A stretch of 34,302 nt of DNA. Source: an uncultured Bacilli bacterium (GTDB taxonomy: Bacteria; Bacillota_I; Bacilli_A; RF39; UBA660). Positions 21,675 to 30,003 of the stretch are shown here, piece after piece. Location: contig CAKOKR010000011.1 in assembly GCA_934095965.1 (NCBI GenBank), positions 1 through 34,302 on the forward strand. Direction: 5' to 3'. The position numbers and the translations under genes were made by a program. Below the pieces are notes generated by a model. That model had not been told where the DNA came from, made no database searches, and saw nothing but the letters and a program-made list of their open reading frames with translations. Each line of letters begins with the position of its first letter. The stretch's first letter is position 1.

Positions 21675-22967
21675 TTATAATGTTTCAATTTCTTCAACTT
21701 GATTATTTGCTGTATCATTTGTAATTTTACCTATAAATGCATTTTTTATTTCAGTATCTTCTTCACCAATATCATCTTCGACATCAATTACTCTAAGTAT
21801 TTCATCAACACTAGTAAGACCCGCAACAACTTTTTCAAGCCCATCTTGAAGTAGGGAAGTAACATCAGATTTATTATAAACCAAATCTCTTAGTTCACTT
21901 TTTCTTACATTATTTGTAATAGCATCTCTGACATCTTGATTAATTTCTAGTATTTCATGTAAAGCGATACGACCAGTATAACCATTAATACATTCACTAC
22001 ATCCATGCGGAGTATAAACTTCATTAACTTCTTGATGTAATACTTTTTCAAATAATATTTTTTCATATGGAGTAGTTGCTCTGCTTGTTCTACATTTTGG
22101 ACATAATCTTTTGACAAGTCTTTGAGAAATAATACCAGTTAAAGCACTTCCAAGTAAATATCTTTCAACTTCCATATCAAGTAATCTTTCAATTGTATTA
22201 AGTGAGTTATTGGTGTGAATTGTAGATAATACTAAGTGGCCAGTAATTGATGCACGAACAGCAATACGTGCAGTTTCATCATCACGAATTTCTCCAATCA
22301 TTATAACATCTGGGTCTTGACGAAGAATACTTCTTAATGTATTACCAAAAGTAAGACCTATATCACTCATTACTTGTACTTGATTTATACCAGCTATTTT
22401 CATTTCAACTGGGTCTTCAACAGTAATAACATTTTTAGATACTGTATTTAATATTTGTAACATACTATATACAGTAGTTGACTTACCACTACCAGTAGCA
22501 CCAGCAACAAGAATAATACCATTTGGCATTTTAATTAACTTCTTTATTTTTTCTAAGTTCTTTTGTGATAACCCTAAGTTTTCTAAGCCACCACTTGACA
22601 TAGTATAATTAAGAATACGAATAACTATTTTTTCACCATCAACAATAGGAAGTGAAGATACACGTAAGTCTAAATCAACTTTATCAGATAAGTTTTTTAT
22701 CGCACCATCTTGAGGAAGCCTTGATTCAGTAATATTCATACCAGATATAATTTTAATTCTTGTAAGTAAGTTCTTCTTAACAAAGTTTGGTACTTTTGCA
22801 TATTCTAAAAGTTCCCCATCTATTCTAATGCGGACATTAAGGCAATCTTCCGTAGGATCGAAGTGAATATCTGATGCTTTCTTATTAATAGCATCTATTA
22901 TCATTTCGTTTACGATATCAACAACAGGTTTATTTTCATAGTCAAAATCTCTAAACATCTGTATCAC
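21675..22967 (-). CDS. GspE/PilB-type secretion (type II/IV pilus) ATPase
   Basis: 430 aa hexameric ATPase of the type II secretion/type IV pilus/competence group. An N2-like domain (ASDIHFDP, ~30-120) precedes the ATPase core: Walker A GATGSGKST (156-164), the Asp box around VEDPVE, Walker B VIMIGEIRD, and the His box STIHTN. A tetracysteine zinc motif (CPKC...CSEC) follows. It lacks the N1 domain that binds the PilZ/GspL-type partner, as in ComGA-like forms. Start GTG at 22967 with AAAGGA at proper spacing; an ATG three codons on would be 14 nt away. No pilin, GspF or prepilin peptidase lies nearby. Confidence 0.9.
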   Translation of the reverse strand: MIQMFRDFDYENKPVVDIVNEMIIDAINKKASDIHFDPTEDCLNVRIRIDGELLEYAKVPNFVKKNLLTRIKIISGMNITESRLPQDGAIKNLSDKVDLDLRVSSLPIVDGEKIVIRILNYTMSSGGLENLGLSQKNLEKIKKLIKMPNGIILVAGATGSGKSTTVYSMLQILNTVSKNVITVEDPVEMKIAGINQVQVMSDIGLTFGNTLRSILRQDPDVIMIGEIRDDETARIAVRASITGHLVLSTIHTNNSLNTIERLLDMEVERYLLGSALTGIISQRLVKRLCPKCRTSRATTPYEKILFEKVLHQEVNEVYTPHGCSECINGYTGRIALHEILEINQDVRDAITNNVRKSELRDLVYNKSDVTSLLQDGLEKVVAGLTSVDEILRVIDVEDDIGEEDTEIKNAFIGKITNDTANNQVEEIETL

Positions 22968-22989
22968 ACAATTCCTTTATTCTTATAAT

Positions 22990-23018
22990 ATTATACACTA
23001 TATTTATCATTTTCACAA
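22990..23018 (-). promoter_or_regulatory. Promoter of the GspE-like gene
   Basis: On the minus strand: TTGTGA (23013-23018), 17-nt spacer, TATAAT (22990-22995). Confidence 0.65.
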
Positions 23019-23054
23019 TGCATTTTTGTTAATTTTAAAAATTTTCTAAAACAC

Positions 23055-23140
23055 TTGACTAACAAACATATATTTGATACAATTGATTTGCAATGAAATG
23101 AGAAAATTTGCTTGGATAATTTGCAAATTTGTTATATAAT
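23055..23140 (+). promoter_or_regulatory. Tandem promoters and hairpin upstream of the HAD-ruvB-folD operon
   Basis: First promoter: TTGACT (23055-23060), 17-nt spacer, TACAAT (23078-23083). Second -10 TATAAT (23135-23140), with a weak -35. Between them AAATTTGC (23104-23111) pairs with GCAAATTT (23123-23130) around an 11-nt loop. There is no U-tract, so it may be an operator or leader structure rather than a terminator. Confidence 0.6.
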
Positions 23141-23168
23141 AAATCTAGTGTGTAAAGGTGGTGCAAAA

Positions 23169-23714
23169 ATGGTTATAGGTATAGATGTTGATGACACAAT
23201 AACAAAAACGAGCAAGTGTGCTAATAAGTTATTAAAAAATGATGATAAATATAATTATGTAATAGATTATCATGATTTAAATAGTGATGATTATGATGAA
23301 TTTATAAATAAGTATATAGGTAATATTTATGATTGTGTACCCCTTAAAGAAGATGTAGTTAATACATTAAAGTTATGGCATGATAAAGGCATAAAAATAA
23401 TTTTTATTACAGCCCGAGGTAGTGATAATTATAAGGATGCATTTTCAAAAACTGGATTATATTTTGCAAGTAATGATATTTATTTTGATAAAATAATATT
23501 TAAACAAAAAAGTAAGTTTGATGCATGCATTAAAAATAATGTTGATTTATTTATAGATGATAAAGAAGAAGTATTAGATGAAATAAAAAAGAAAGGTATT
23601 GCTACATTAAGAATAACTGATTCTTTAGAAAGTAAGCATGAAGTAGTAAAGACTTGGCAAGAAATTAAAGATTACGTAGATAGGTGGGTTAGTTATGGAA
23701 GAAAGAATAATTGA
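23169..23714 (+). CDS. HAD-superfamily phosphatase, nucleotidase-like
   Basis: 181 aa from ATG 23169. Motif I DxDxT is IDVDDT (Asp6, Asp8), motif II FITARG (Thr near residue 78), and the C-terminal acidic motif is VDLFIDDKEE. This arrangement resembles 5'(3')-deoxyribonucleotidase-like HAD proteins, which would fit the thymidylate genes downstream, but the substrate is inference. A TTG 57 nt upstream is in frame, but it lies inside a promoter hairpin, and AAAGGTGGT serves the ATG. Its end overlaps ruvB by 20 nt. Confidence 0.83.
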   Translation: MVIGIDVDDTITKTSKCANKLLKNDDKYNYVIDYHDLNSDDYDEFINKYIGNIYDCVPLKEDVVNTLKLWHDKGIKIIFITARGSDNYKDAFSKTGLYFASNDIYFDKIIFKQKSKFDACIKNNVDLFIDDKEEVLDEIKKKGIATLRITDSLESKHEVVKTWQEIKDYVDRWVSYGRKNN

Positions 23715-24699
23715 TGCAAATACAAGCATCGAAGATATATTTGATAAAAGCATTAGACCAGAAAGTTTAGATGAATATGTTGGTCAAGATAAAATAAAAC
23801 ACAATTTAAAAGTATTTATTGAAGCAGCAAAGATGCGTGATGAGCCCTTAGATCATGTTCTTTTGTATGGTCCTCCGGGACTTGGAAAAACAACACTTGC
23901 TCACATTATAGCAAATGAACTTGGAAGTAATTTAAAAACTGCAACAGGTCCAGCTATTGAAAAAAGCGGAGATCTAGCAGCAATACTTTCAACACTTGAA
24001 CCTGGTGATGTCTTATTTATTGATGAAATACACCGTATTCCTTCTTTTGTTGAAGAAATACTTTATTCTGCTATGGAAGATTTTACAATTAATGTTGTAA
24101 TAGGCACTGAAGGGAAAAGTAGATCAATTAAAATAGATTTACCACCATTTACTTTAGTTGGAGCAACAACTAGAGCAGGTGATTTATCAAGTCCTCTTCG
24201 AGATAGATTTGGTATTGTTAATAAACTTGAGTATTACACCGATGAAGAACTGGCAAGTATAGTAAAAAGAACAAGCCAAGTTTTAAACATGAAAATTAAT
24301 GATGATGCAGCAATGGAACTTGCTAAAAGAAGTAGAAAAACACCACGTATTGCCAATAGATTATTTAAGCGTGTTCGTGACTTTGCCCTTGTGGAAGGTG
24401 ACGGCTTAATAAATTTAGATATAACCCTAAATGCTTTAGATAGATTAAATGTTGATACATATGGGCTTGATATGATTGATATTGAATATTTAAAAGCTTT
24501 AATAAATAAATTTAATGGTGGACCTGTCGGAGTTGAAACAATTTCAACAGCAATCGGGGAAGAAATATCAACAATTGAAGATGTCGTTGAGCCATTTCTT
24601 TTGCAAGAAGGATTTATAAAAAGAACCAGAAGTGGTCGTGTTGCAACAGAAAAATCATATAAACATTTAGGAATAAATCATAATATGTCATTATTTTAA
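23695..24699 (+). CDS. ruvB: Holliday junction branch-migration ATPase RuvB
   Basis: 334 aa. RuvB is the hexameric AAA+ motor that, with RuvA, drives branch migration. Walker A is GPPGLGKT (59-66), Walker B LFIDEIHR (~107-114), sensor 1 GATTRAG, the arginine-finger region LRDRFG, and a C-terminal winged helix (~255-330). SD AGGTGG precedes the ATG within the HAD gene. ruvA, which usually sits just before ruvB, is not in this window. The operon continues with folD. Confidence 0.97.
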   Translation: MEERIIDANTSIEDIFDKSIRPESLDEYVGQDKIKHNLKVFIEAAKMRDEPLDHVLLYGPPGLGKTTLAHIIANELGSNLKTATGPAIEKSGDLAAILSTLEPGDVLFIDEIHRIPSFVEEILYSAMEDFTINVVIGTEGKSRSIKIDLPPFTLVGATTRAGDLSSPLRDRFGIVNKLEYYTDEELASIVKRTSQVLNMKINDDAAMELAKRSRKTPRIANRLFKRVRDFALVEGDGLINLDITLNALDRLNVDTYGLDMIDIEYLKALINKFNGGPVGVETISTAIGEEISTIEDVVEPFLLQEGFIKRTRSGRVATEKSYKHLGINHNMSLF

Positions 24700-24709
24700 G
24701 GAGGTTAAA

Positions 24710-25534
24710 ATGATTTTAGATGGAAAAAAACTAAGGGAAGAACTTCTTGCTAATTATAAAAATATAATAGAAAAAGAAAATTTGAAAATTAAACTTGCAA
24801 TCATTCAAGTGGGTGATAATGAAGCAAGTAATATTTATGTTAAAAATAAAGAAAAATATTGTAATATGGTAGGTATTAAAACAGATATATATAAATTATC
24901 TAGTGATACAAAAGAAGAAGAGTTAATTAATTTAATTGATAAGTTAAATAAAATAAAAGAAGTAACTGGAATCATTTTACAAAGTCCAGTACCAAAGCAT
25001 ATTAATTATGATAAATGTAGCAAGACTATATTAAGTAGTAAAGATGTTGATGGTTTTACTAAAGAAAATATATATAAATTATATATGAATGAAGATACAA
25101 TTATGCCTGCAACAGTAAAAGGAATTATTGTCCTTTTGAAAAAATATAACATTAATATAGATGGAAGTAATGTTGTTATTATTGGCCGTGGTAATATTGT
25201 TGGTAAACCATTATCTCTTGCCTTAACTAATAAAAATGCAACAGTAAGCTTACTTCATTCTCATACAAAAGATATAACAAAATATACAAAAGAAGCAGAC
25301 ATAATAATATCTGCATGCGGTACTCCAAATATTATAACTAGTGATATGATTAAAGATAACGCTGTTGTAATAGATGTCGGAGTAAATAGAATAAATGGTA
25401 AAATTGTAGGTGATGTAGATTTTGAGAGTGTTTCTAAAAAAGCATCATACATAACACCGAACCCTGGGGGAGTTGGTCCAATGACAATTGCCATGATTAT
25501 AGATAATTTAATAAAGTTAAAGCGAGGTTGTTAG
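24710..25534 (+). CDS. folD: Methylene-THF dehydrogenase / methenyl-THF cyclohydrolase
   Basis: 274 aa bifunctional FolD interconverting 5,10-methylene-THF, 5,10-methenyl-THF and 10-formyl-THF with NADP. The catalytic Tyr43-x3-Lys47 motif (YVKNK), the LQSPVPKH stretch, the Rossmann motif IGRGNIVGKPL and the signature TPNPGGVGPMTIAM are all present. SD AAGGAGG lies 7 nt before the ATG. One base separates its stop from glyA, so it supplies and shares the one-carbon pool with the next two genes. Confidence 0.96.
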   Translation: MILDGKKLREELLANYKNIIEKENLKIKLAIIQVGDNEASNIYVKNKEKYCNMVGIKTDIYKLSSDTKEEELINLIDKLNKIKEVTGIILQSPVPKHINYDKCSKTILSSKDVDGFTKENIYKLYMNEDTIMPATVKGIIVLLKKYNINIDGSNVVIIGRGNIVGKPLSLALTNKNATVSLLHSHTKDITKYTKEADIIISACGTPNIITSDMIKDNAVVIDVGVNRINGKIVGDVDFESVSKKASYITPNPGGVGPMTIAMIIDNLIKLKRGC

Positions 25535-26758
25535 ATGGATAAAATATTAGAAGATGCGTTAAAGAAAGAAAAAATTAGACAAGAGAATAATATTGAATTA
25601 ATAGCTAGTGAAAATTATGTTTCAAAAGATATTTTAATCTTACAAGGAAGTATCTTAACAAATAAGTATGCTGAAGGTTATCCGAAAAAAAGATATTATG
25701 GAGGATGCGAAAATATTGATGTATTTGAAAGTACTGCTATAGAATATGCCAAAAAGTTATTCGGAGCAAAATATGCAAATGTTCAACCCCATTCAGGTTC
25801 ATCTGCAAATATGGCAGTATATCGTGCCCTTTTAAAACCAGGGGATAAAGTCCTTGCTATGAATCTTCAAAATGGAGGACATTTAACACATGGTCACAAA
25901 TTATCTTTTAGTGGTATTGATTATGATATAATTGATTATGATATCAATAAAGAAACAGAAGTTATTGATTATGATGCACTGGAGGATCTTGCTCTAAAAG
26001 AAAAACCAAAGATGATTATTGCTGGAGCAAGTGCATACTCAAGAATAATTGATTATGCTAGATTTAAAAGTATTTGTGAAAAAACGGGTGCATATTTAAT
26101 GGTAGATATGGCTCATGTAGCAGGTTTAGTTGCAACTAATCTTCATCCAAGTCCAATACCTTTTGCAGATGTAGTTACATCAACTACTCATAAGACATTA
26201 CGTGGTCCTCGCGGAGGATTGATACTTACAAATAATGAAGAAATTGCTAAAAAAATAGATAAAACAGTTTTTCCAGGTTTGCAGGGTGGACCACTTATGC
26301 ATGTAATTGCTGCAAAAGCACAGTGTTTCTATGAAGCAATGCAGCCTGAATTTAAGGTCTATCAAGAACATGTCCTTGAAAATATTAAAGCACTAGCCAG
26401 TGTTTTACAAAGTGAAGGATTTAGAATAATATCTGGTGGAACAGATAATCATCTAATACTTGTTGATGTTAAGAATTGTTGTGGTAAAACAGGTAAAGAA
26501 GCCCAAGAAATATTAGATAAAATTCATATTACTACGAATAAAAATGCAATACCAAATGATACAGAATCATTAACGGTAACAAGTGGATTAAGACTTGGTT
26601 CACCAGCAATGACATCACGTGGTTTAACAAAAGATGATTTTGAAAATATAGGTTTTATTATATCACGTGCGTTAAAAAATAGTAGCGATGAAAAAGTTTT
26701 AAAAGAATTAGAAAAAGAAGTATTAAATATAACTAGTAAATATCCATTATGGTATTAA
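25535..26758 (+). CDS. glyA: Serine hydroxymethyltransferase
   Basis: 407 aa PLP enzyme converting serine and THF to glycine and 5,10-methylene-THF. The PLP-binding Lys220 is in TSTTHKTLRGPRGG, and the N-terminal ENYVS, the GGH segment and the RLGSPAMTSRG C-terminal motif are typical. It directly abuts folD; the GCGAGGTTG at the folD end acts as SD. Its product is the carbon donor for ThyX, encoded next. Confidence 0.97.
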   Translation: MDKILEDALKKEKIRQENNIELIASENYVSKDILILQGSILTNKYAEGYPKKRYYGGCENIDVFESTAIEYAKKLFGAKYANVQPHSGSSANMAVYRALLKPGDKVLAMNLQNGGHLTHGHKLSFSGIDYDIIDYDINKETEVIDYDALEDLALKEKPKMIIAGASAYSRIIDYARFKSICEKTGAYLMVDMAHVAGLVATNLHPSPIPFADVVTSTTHKTLRGPRGGLILTNNEEIAKKIDKTVFPGLQGGPLMHVIAAKAQCFYEAMQPEFKVYQEHVLENIKALASVLQSEGFRIISGGTDNHLILVDVKNCCGKTGKEAQEILDKIHITTNKNAIPNDTESLTVTSGLRLGSPAMTSRGLTKDDFENIGFIISRALKNSSDEKVLKELEKEVLNITSKYPLWY

Positions 26759-26772
26759 AGGGAGGTAAAAAA

Positions 26773-28209
26773 ATGGAAGTAAAGTTATTAGGTGTAACAA
26801 ATGAAGAATACATCAAGAATCAAGTGCAAATTTGTGCTGCAGCAGGAAAATTATCAAGAATGCCTGGGACAGTATTTGATGCCTACACATCTATGAGTGA
26901 TTATGAAAAAGCATTAAAATTTATTAAAATGGTTATTGGAATGGGACACACTTCAACAATAGATCATGATTATATGGTTTTTGCCTTATCTGGAGTAACC
27001 CCAGTCGTAGAACAAACAATCATTGCTGAAAGATTCTCATCATTTACCATTAAATCAAGACGTGAAGTAGATTTCTCATGTGTTGGTTTTTACACACCAG
27101 ATTTTCATACCGAAGATGGAAGTATTTCTCCGGATAATGAATTGTTAAAAGAAAAATATAATAAATATATGCAAAGCCTTTTTGATTCATATGAATATTT
27201 TGTTTCATCTGGTATAACTAAAGAAGATGCAAGATTTGTTTTGCCATACTCATATCACTCAGAAATTATCATGGGTCTAGATGGAACAAGTTTAGCAAGA
27301 ATGATTACTCTTTTAACCAAAACAAAGTATAGTAATATAACTGAGTTAAAAGAACTTGGAGAGTCTCTAAAGAAAATATCAGAAACTAGAGCACCATATA
27401 TAGATACTGTTGTAGATAAAGAACCGGTAGTATTAGAAAGCGAAACTGAAGAAATACTAAAAGACCTAGGTATCACCAAAGAGTATGAACTACTTGATGA
27501 ACCTATTCTTTTATCACACACAGATAATATTGATGAAACAATATTTATCAATGACTTAGCAAGAATAAGCGGTAAAACTGTTATTGATGCCAAAATGATG
27601 TATGATAAATTAATTAAAAATGATAAAAAGTTAAAAGAAAAGCTAATGAAATCTATCTTTAATGAAATCAATCATGAAGATTTAAGACAAGTAAATATGA
27701 GATTCCAATTTGCAGTACCATATGCAATACTTACTCACTTTACAAGACACAGAAGATTATCTTTATCTATTCCTGATTTTGTACCAAATAATGATTTATT
27801 AAAATATACAACACCTCCGAAAATTAAACAAAATGACGGGTTAAATCAAAAATATGAAGAAATATTTAAGAAAAATAAAGAAATCTGGGAAGAATTTAAA
27901 TCATATAACATTAAAGAAGAAGATTTAGCGTATTTTACATTAAGTGGTAATTCAATAAATATTATTATAAACTTTGATGGTGAAGCATTCCGTTGGATAT
28001 GTCGTTTAAGGGAATGTACAAAAGCCCAATGGTATATCCGTAATATAGTTACAAAAATGCATGAATTAATAGATGAAGTATCAAAATATTATTCTGCTAA
28101 TCTTGGACCTGACTGTGTAACAAAACACATATGTGGTGAAGGAAAAGAATCATGTGGAAGACTAAAATTAATATTAAAGAAAGAGGGACTAAATAATGAA
28201 AAAAGGTAA
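26773..28209 (+). CDS. thyX: Tandem-domain flavin-dependent thymidylate synthase (ThyX-like)
   Basis: 478 aa, about twice a normal ThyX. ThyX makes dTMP from dUMP using 5,10-methylene-THF and FAD/NADPH. The N-terminal half has GHTSTIDHDYMVFALSGV and EDARFVLP, and the C-terminal half has FQFAVPYAILTHFTRHRRLS and CTKAQWYIRN. The signature RHRxxSxNxxSxR is divided: the first half has AER in place of RHR but keeps Ser90, Ser95 and Arg97; the second keeps RHRRLS (325-330) but loses the later Ser and Arg. I start at ATG 26773 with AGGGAGGT; an in-frame ATG at 26749 is inside glyA. Overlaps tmk by 14 nt. Confidence 0.88.
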   Translation: MEVKLLGVTNEEYIKNQVQICAAAGKLSRMPGTVFDAYTSMSDYEKALKFIKMVIGMGHTSTIDHDYMVFALSGVTPVVEQTIIAERFSSFTIKSRREVDFSCVGFYTPDFHTEDGSISPDNELLKEKYNKYMQSLFDSYEYFVSSGITKEDARFVLPYSYHSEIIMGLDGTSLARMITLLTKTKYSNITELKELGESLKKISETRAPYIDTVVDKEPVVLESETEEILKDLGITKEYELLDEPILLSHTDNIDETIFINDLARISGKTVIDAKMMYDKLIKNDKKLKEKLMKSIFNEINHEDLRQVNMRFQFAVPYAILTHFTRHRRLSLSIPDFVPNNDLLKYTTPPKIKQNDGLNQKYEEIFKKNKEIWEEFKSYNIKEEDLAYFTLSGNSINIIINFDGEAFRWICRLRECTKAQWYIRNIVTKMHELIDEVSKYYSANLGPDCVTKHICGEGKESCGRLKLILKKEGLNNEKR

Positions 28210-28876
28210 ATTAATAGTAATCGAAGGAACTGATTGTTCAGGAAAAGAAACACAAGTAAAAAAAGTTGTTGAAAGATTTAAAGAAAAAGGAATAAATATT
28301 TATAATTATTCATTTCCAATGTATGATACACCAACAGGTAGAATTATTGGAGGTCCATATTTAGGTAAATCATATATTGGAGAAGGATGGTTTAAAGAAG
28401 GAGCACCAAATGTTGATGCCCTAGCAGCTTCAGCATATTATGCTGCAGATCGTAGATACAACATAGGTATTATAAATAATCATTTAGAAAATGGAGATAT
28501 AGTTATTCTTGATAGATATGTTGAATCAAATATGGCTCACCAAGGTGGTAAATTAAAAACTCGTGAAGAAAGAGAAAAAATGTATCAAAAATTAGATGAG
28601 TTAGAATTTGAAATAATGGAATTACCTCGTCCAGATGCTGTAATATTTTTATACATGCCATTTGAATATGCAGCAATATTAAAGAAAAATAGAGCGGAAA
28701 CTCCAGATCAACACGAATCAAATAAAGCTCATTTAAAACAAGCAGAAACTGCATACTTAGAATTAACTGAAAAATATGGGTATCAAAAAATAACTTGTGT
28801 TAAAGATGATGTAATTAGAACAATTGATGATATTAATGATGAAGTAGTGGCAAGAATCGAGGAAATAATTAAATGA
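28196..28876 (+). CDS. tmk: Thymidylate kinase
   Basis: 226 aa P-loop kinase phosphorylating dTMP to dTDP. The P-loop is EGTDCSGKETQ, with Glu18 where Ser/Thr usually follows the Lys. The DRY motif (VILDRYVESN) and a lid-type region with basic residues (LKKNRAE) are present. The phosphate-binding Thr may be Thr19; this P-loop variant recurs in some clostridial and archaeal TMKs as far as I recall. Overlaps thyX upstream and queA downstream by a few bases, so ThyX product and its kinase are made together. Confidence 0.9.
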   Translation: MKKGKLIVIEGTDCSGKETQVKKVVERFKEKGINIYNYSFPMYDTPTGRIIGGPYLGKSYIGEGWFKEGAPNVDALAASAYYAADRRYNIGIINNHLENGDIVILDRYVESNMAHQGGKLKTREEREKMYQKLDELEFEIMELPRPDAVIFLYMPFEYAAILKKNRAETPDQHESNKAHLKQAETAYLELTEKYGYQKITCVKDDVIRTIDDINDEVVARIEEIIK

Positions 28877-29910
28877 ACATTTTAGAATACGACTATGATT
28901 TACCACAAAAGTTTATTGCACAAACTCCTTTAAAAAACCGAAGTGATTCAAAATTATTATTATTAAATAAAGATAATGGTAATATCAAAGAAGATGTTTT
29001 TAAAAATATTGGTAATTATTTAAAAAAAGGTGATGTATTAGTTTTAAATGATACTAAAGTAATACCAGCTAGATTAATTGGTGAAAAAGAAGAAACAAAA
29101 GCTGTTATAGAACTTTTACTTTTAAAAGATATTGAAGGAGATATCTGGGAATGTCTTGCAAAACCTGGTAAAAGATTACATGTTGGAACCATTATTAGTT
29201 TTGGTAATGGGCTACTTAAAGCTGAAGTAATTGAAAAAAAAGATGAAGGGATAGTACATGTAAAACTTATATATGAAGGTATTCTTATGGAAATATTAGA
29301 GAGTCTTGGAACGATGCCACTTCCTCCATATATTCATGAATCTTTACAAGACCAATCCCGTTATCAAACAGTATATGCTAAAAACTTAGGAAGTGCAGCA
29401 GCACCAACTGCTGGGCTTCATTTTACAAATAAACTTCTTGATGAATTATCAAAAATGGGTGTAGAAATATTATATGTAACTCTTCATGTTGGACTTGGAA
29501 CATTTAGACCAGTTGAAGTTAGTGATATAACTAAACATCATATGCATAGTGAATATTACATAATGACTAAAGAAGTAGCAGAAAAATTAAATAAGGCAAA
29601 AGAAGAAGAAAGAAATATTTATGCAGTTGGAACAACATCAACTAGAGTTTTAGAAACTGTAGCTCACAAATATGATAAATTCTGTGCTTGTAGTGGTGAT
29701 ACTGATATATTTATTTATCCAGGTAATTTTGAATTTAAAGCAATTGATGGACTTATAACAAACTTCCATTTACCAAAAAGTACATTATTAATGCTAGTTT
29801 CAGCCTTATCAAAAAAAGAATATATATTAAATGCTTATGAATATGCAAAAGAACATGATTTTAGATTCTTTTCATTCGGAGATGCTATGTTTATTAAAAA
29901 AGACATATAG
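28873..29910 (+). CDS. queA: tRNA preQ1(34) S-adenosylmethionine ribosyltransferase-isomerase
   Basis: 345 aa, full length. QueA transfers the ribosyl part of SAM to preQ1 at tRNA position 34, forming epoxyqueuosine. Signatures: DYDLPQKFIAQTP at the start, LVLNDTKVIPARL, GSAAAPTAGLHFT and the C-terminal LITNFHLPKSTLLMLVSA. The ATG overlaps the tmk stop (ATGA). tgt, the usual partner, is not adjacent. The last codons form the 5' arm and loop of the terminator. Confidence 0.96.
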   Translation: MNILEYDYDLPQKFIAQTPLKNRSDSKLLLLNKDNGNIKEDVFKNIGNYLKKGDVLVLNDTKVIPARLIGEKEETKAVIELLLLKDIEGDIWECLAKPGKRLHVGTIISFGNGLLKAEVIEKKDEGIVHVKLIYEGILMEILESLGTMPLPPYIHESLQDQSRYQTVYAKNLGSAAAPTAGLHFTNKLLDELSKMGVEILYVTLHVGLGTFRPVEVSDITKHHMHSEYYIMTKEVAEKLNKAKEEERNIYAVGTTSTRVLETVAHKYDKFCACSGDTDIFIYPGNFEFKAIDGLITNFHLPKSTLLMLVSALSKKEYILNAYEYAKEHDFRFFSFGDAMFIKKDI

Positions 29911-29922
29911 CATCTTTTTTTC
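29880..29922 (+). terminator. Terminator at the end of the ruvB-queA operon
   Basis: AGATGCTAT (29880-29888) and ATAGCATCT (29907-29915), then T6. The 5' arm and loop are the last codons of queA. Confidence 0.78.
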
Positions 29923-29954
29923 TTTCAAAATTTTGTAAAATTGTCCCATTTTTA

Positions 29955-29984
29955 TTGTGCAATTACTAAATATCATGGTAGAAT
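29955..29984 (+). promoter_or_regulatory. Promoter of ppdK
   Basis: TTGTGC (29955-29960), 18-nt spacer, extended -10 TGG-TAGAAT (29976-29984). Confidence 0.55.
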
Positions 29985-30003
29985 ATATAATGTGGAGGTA
30001 ATT

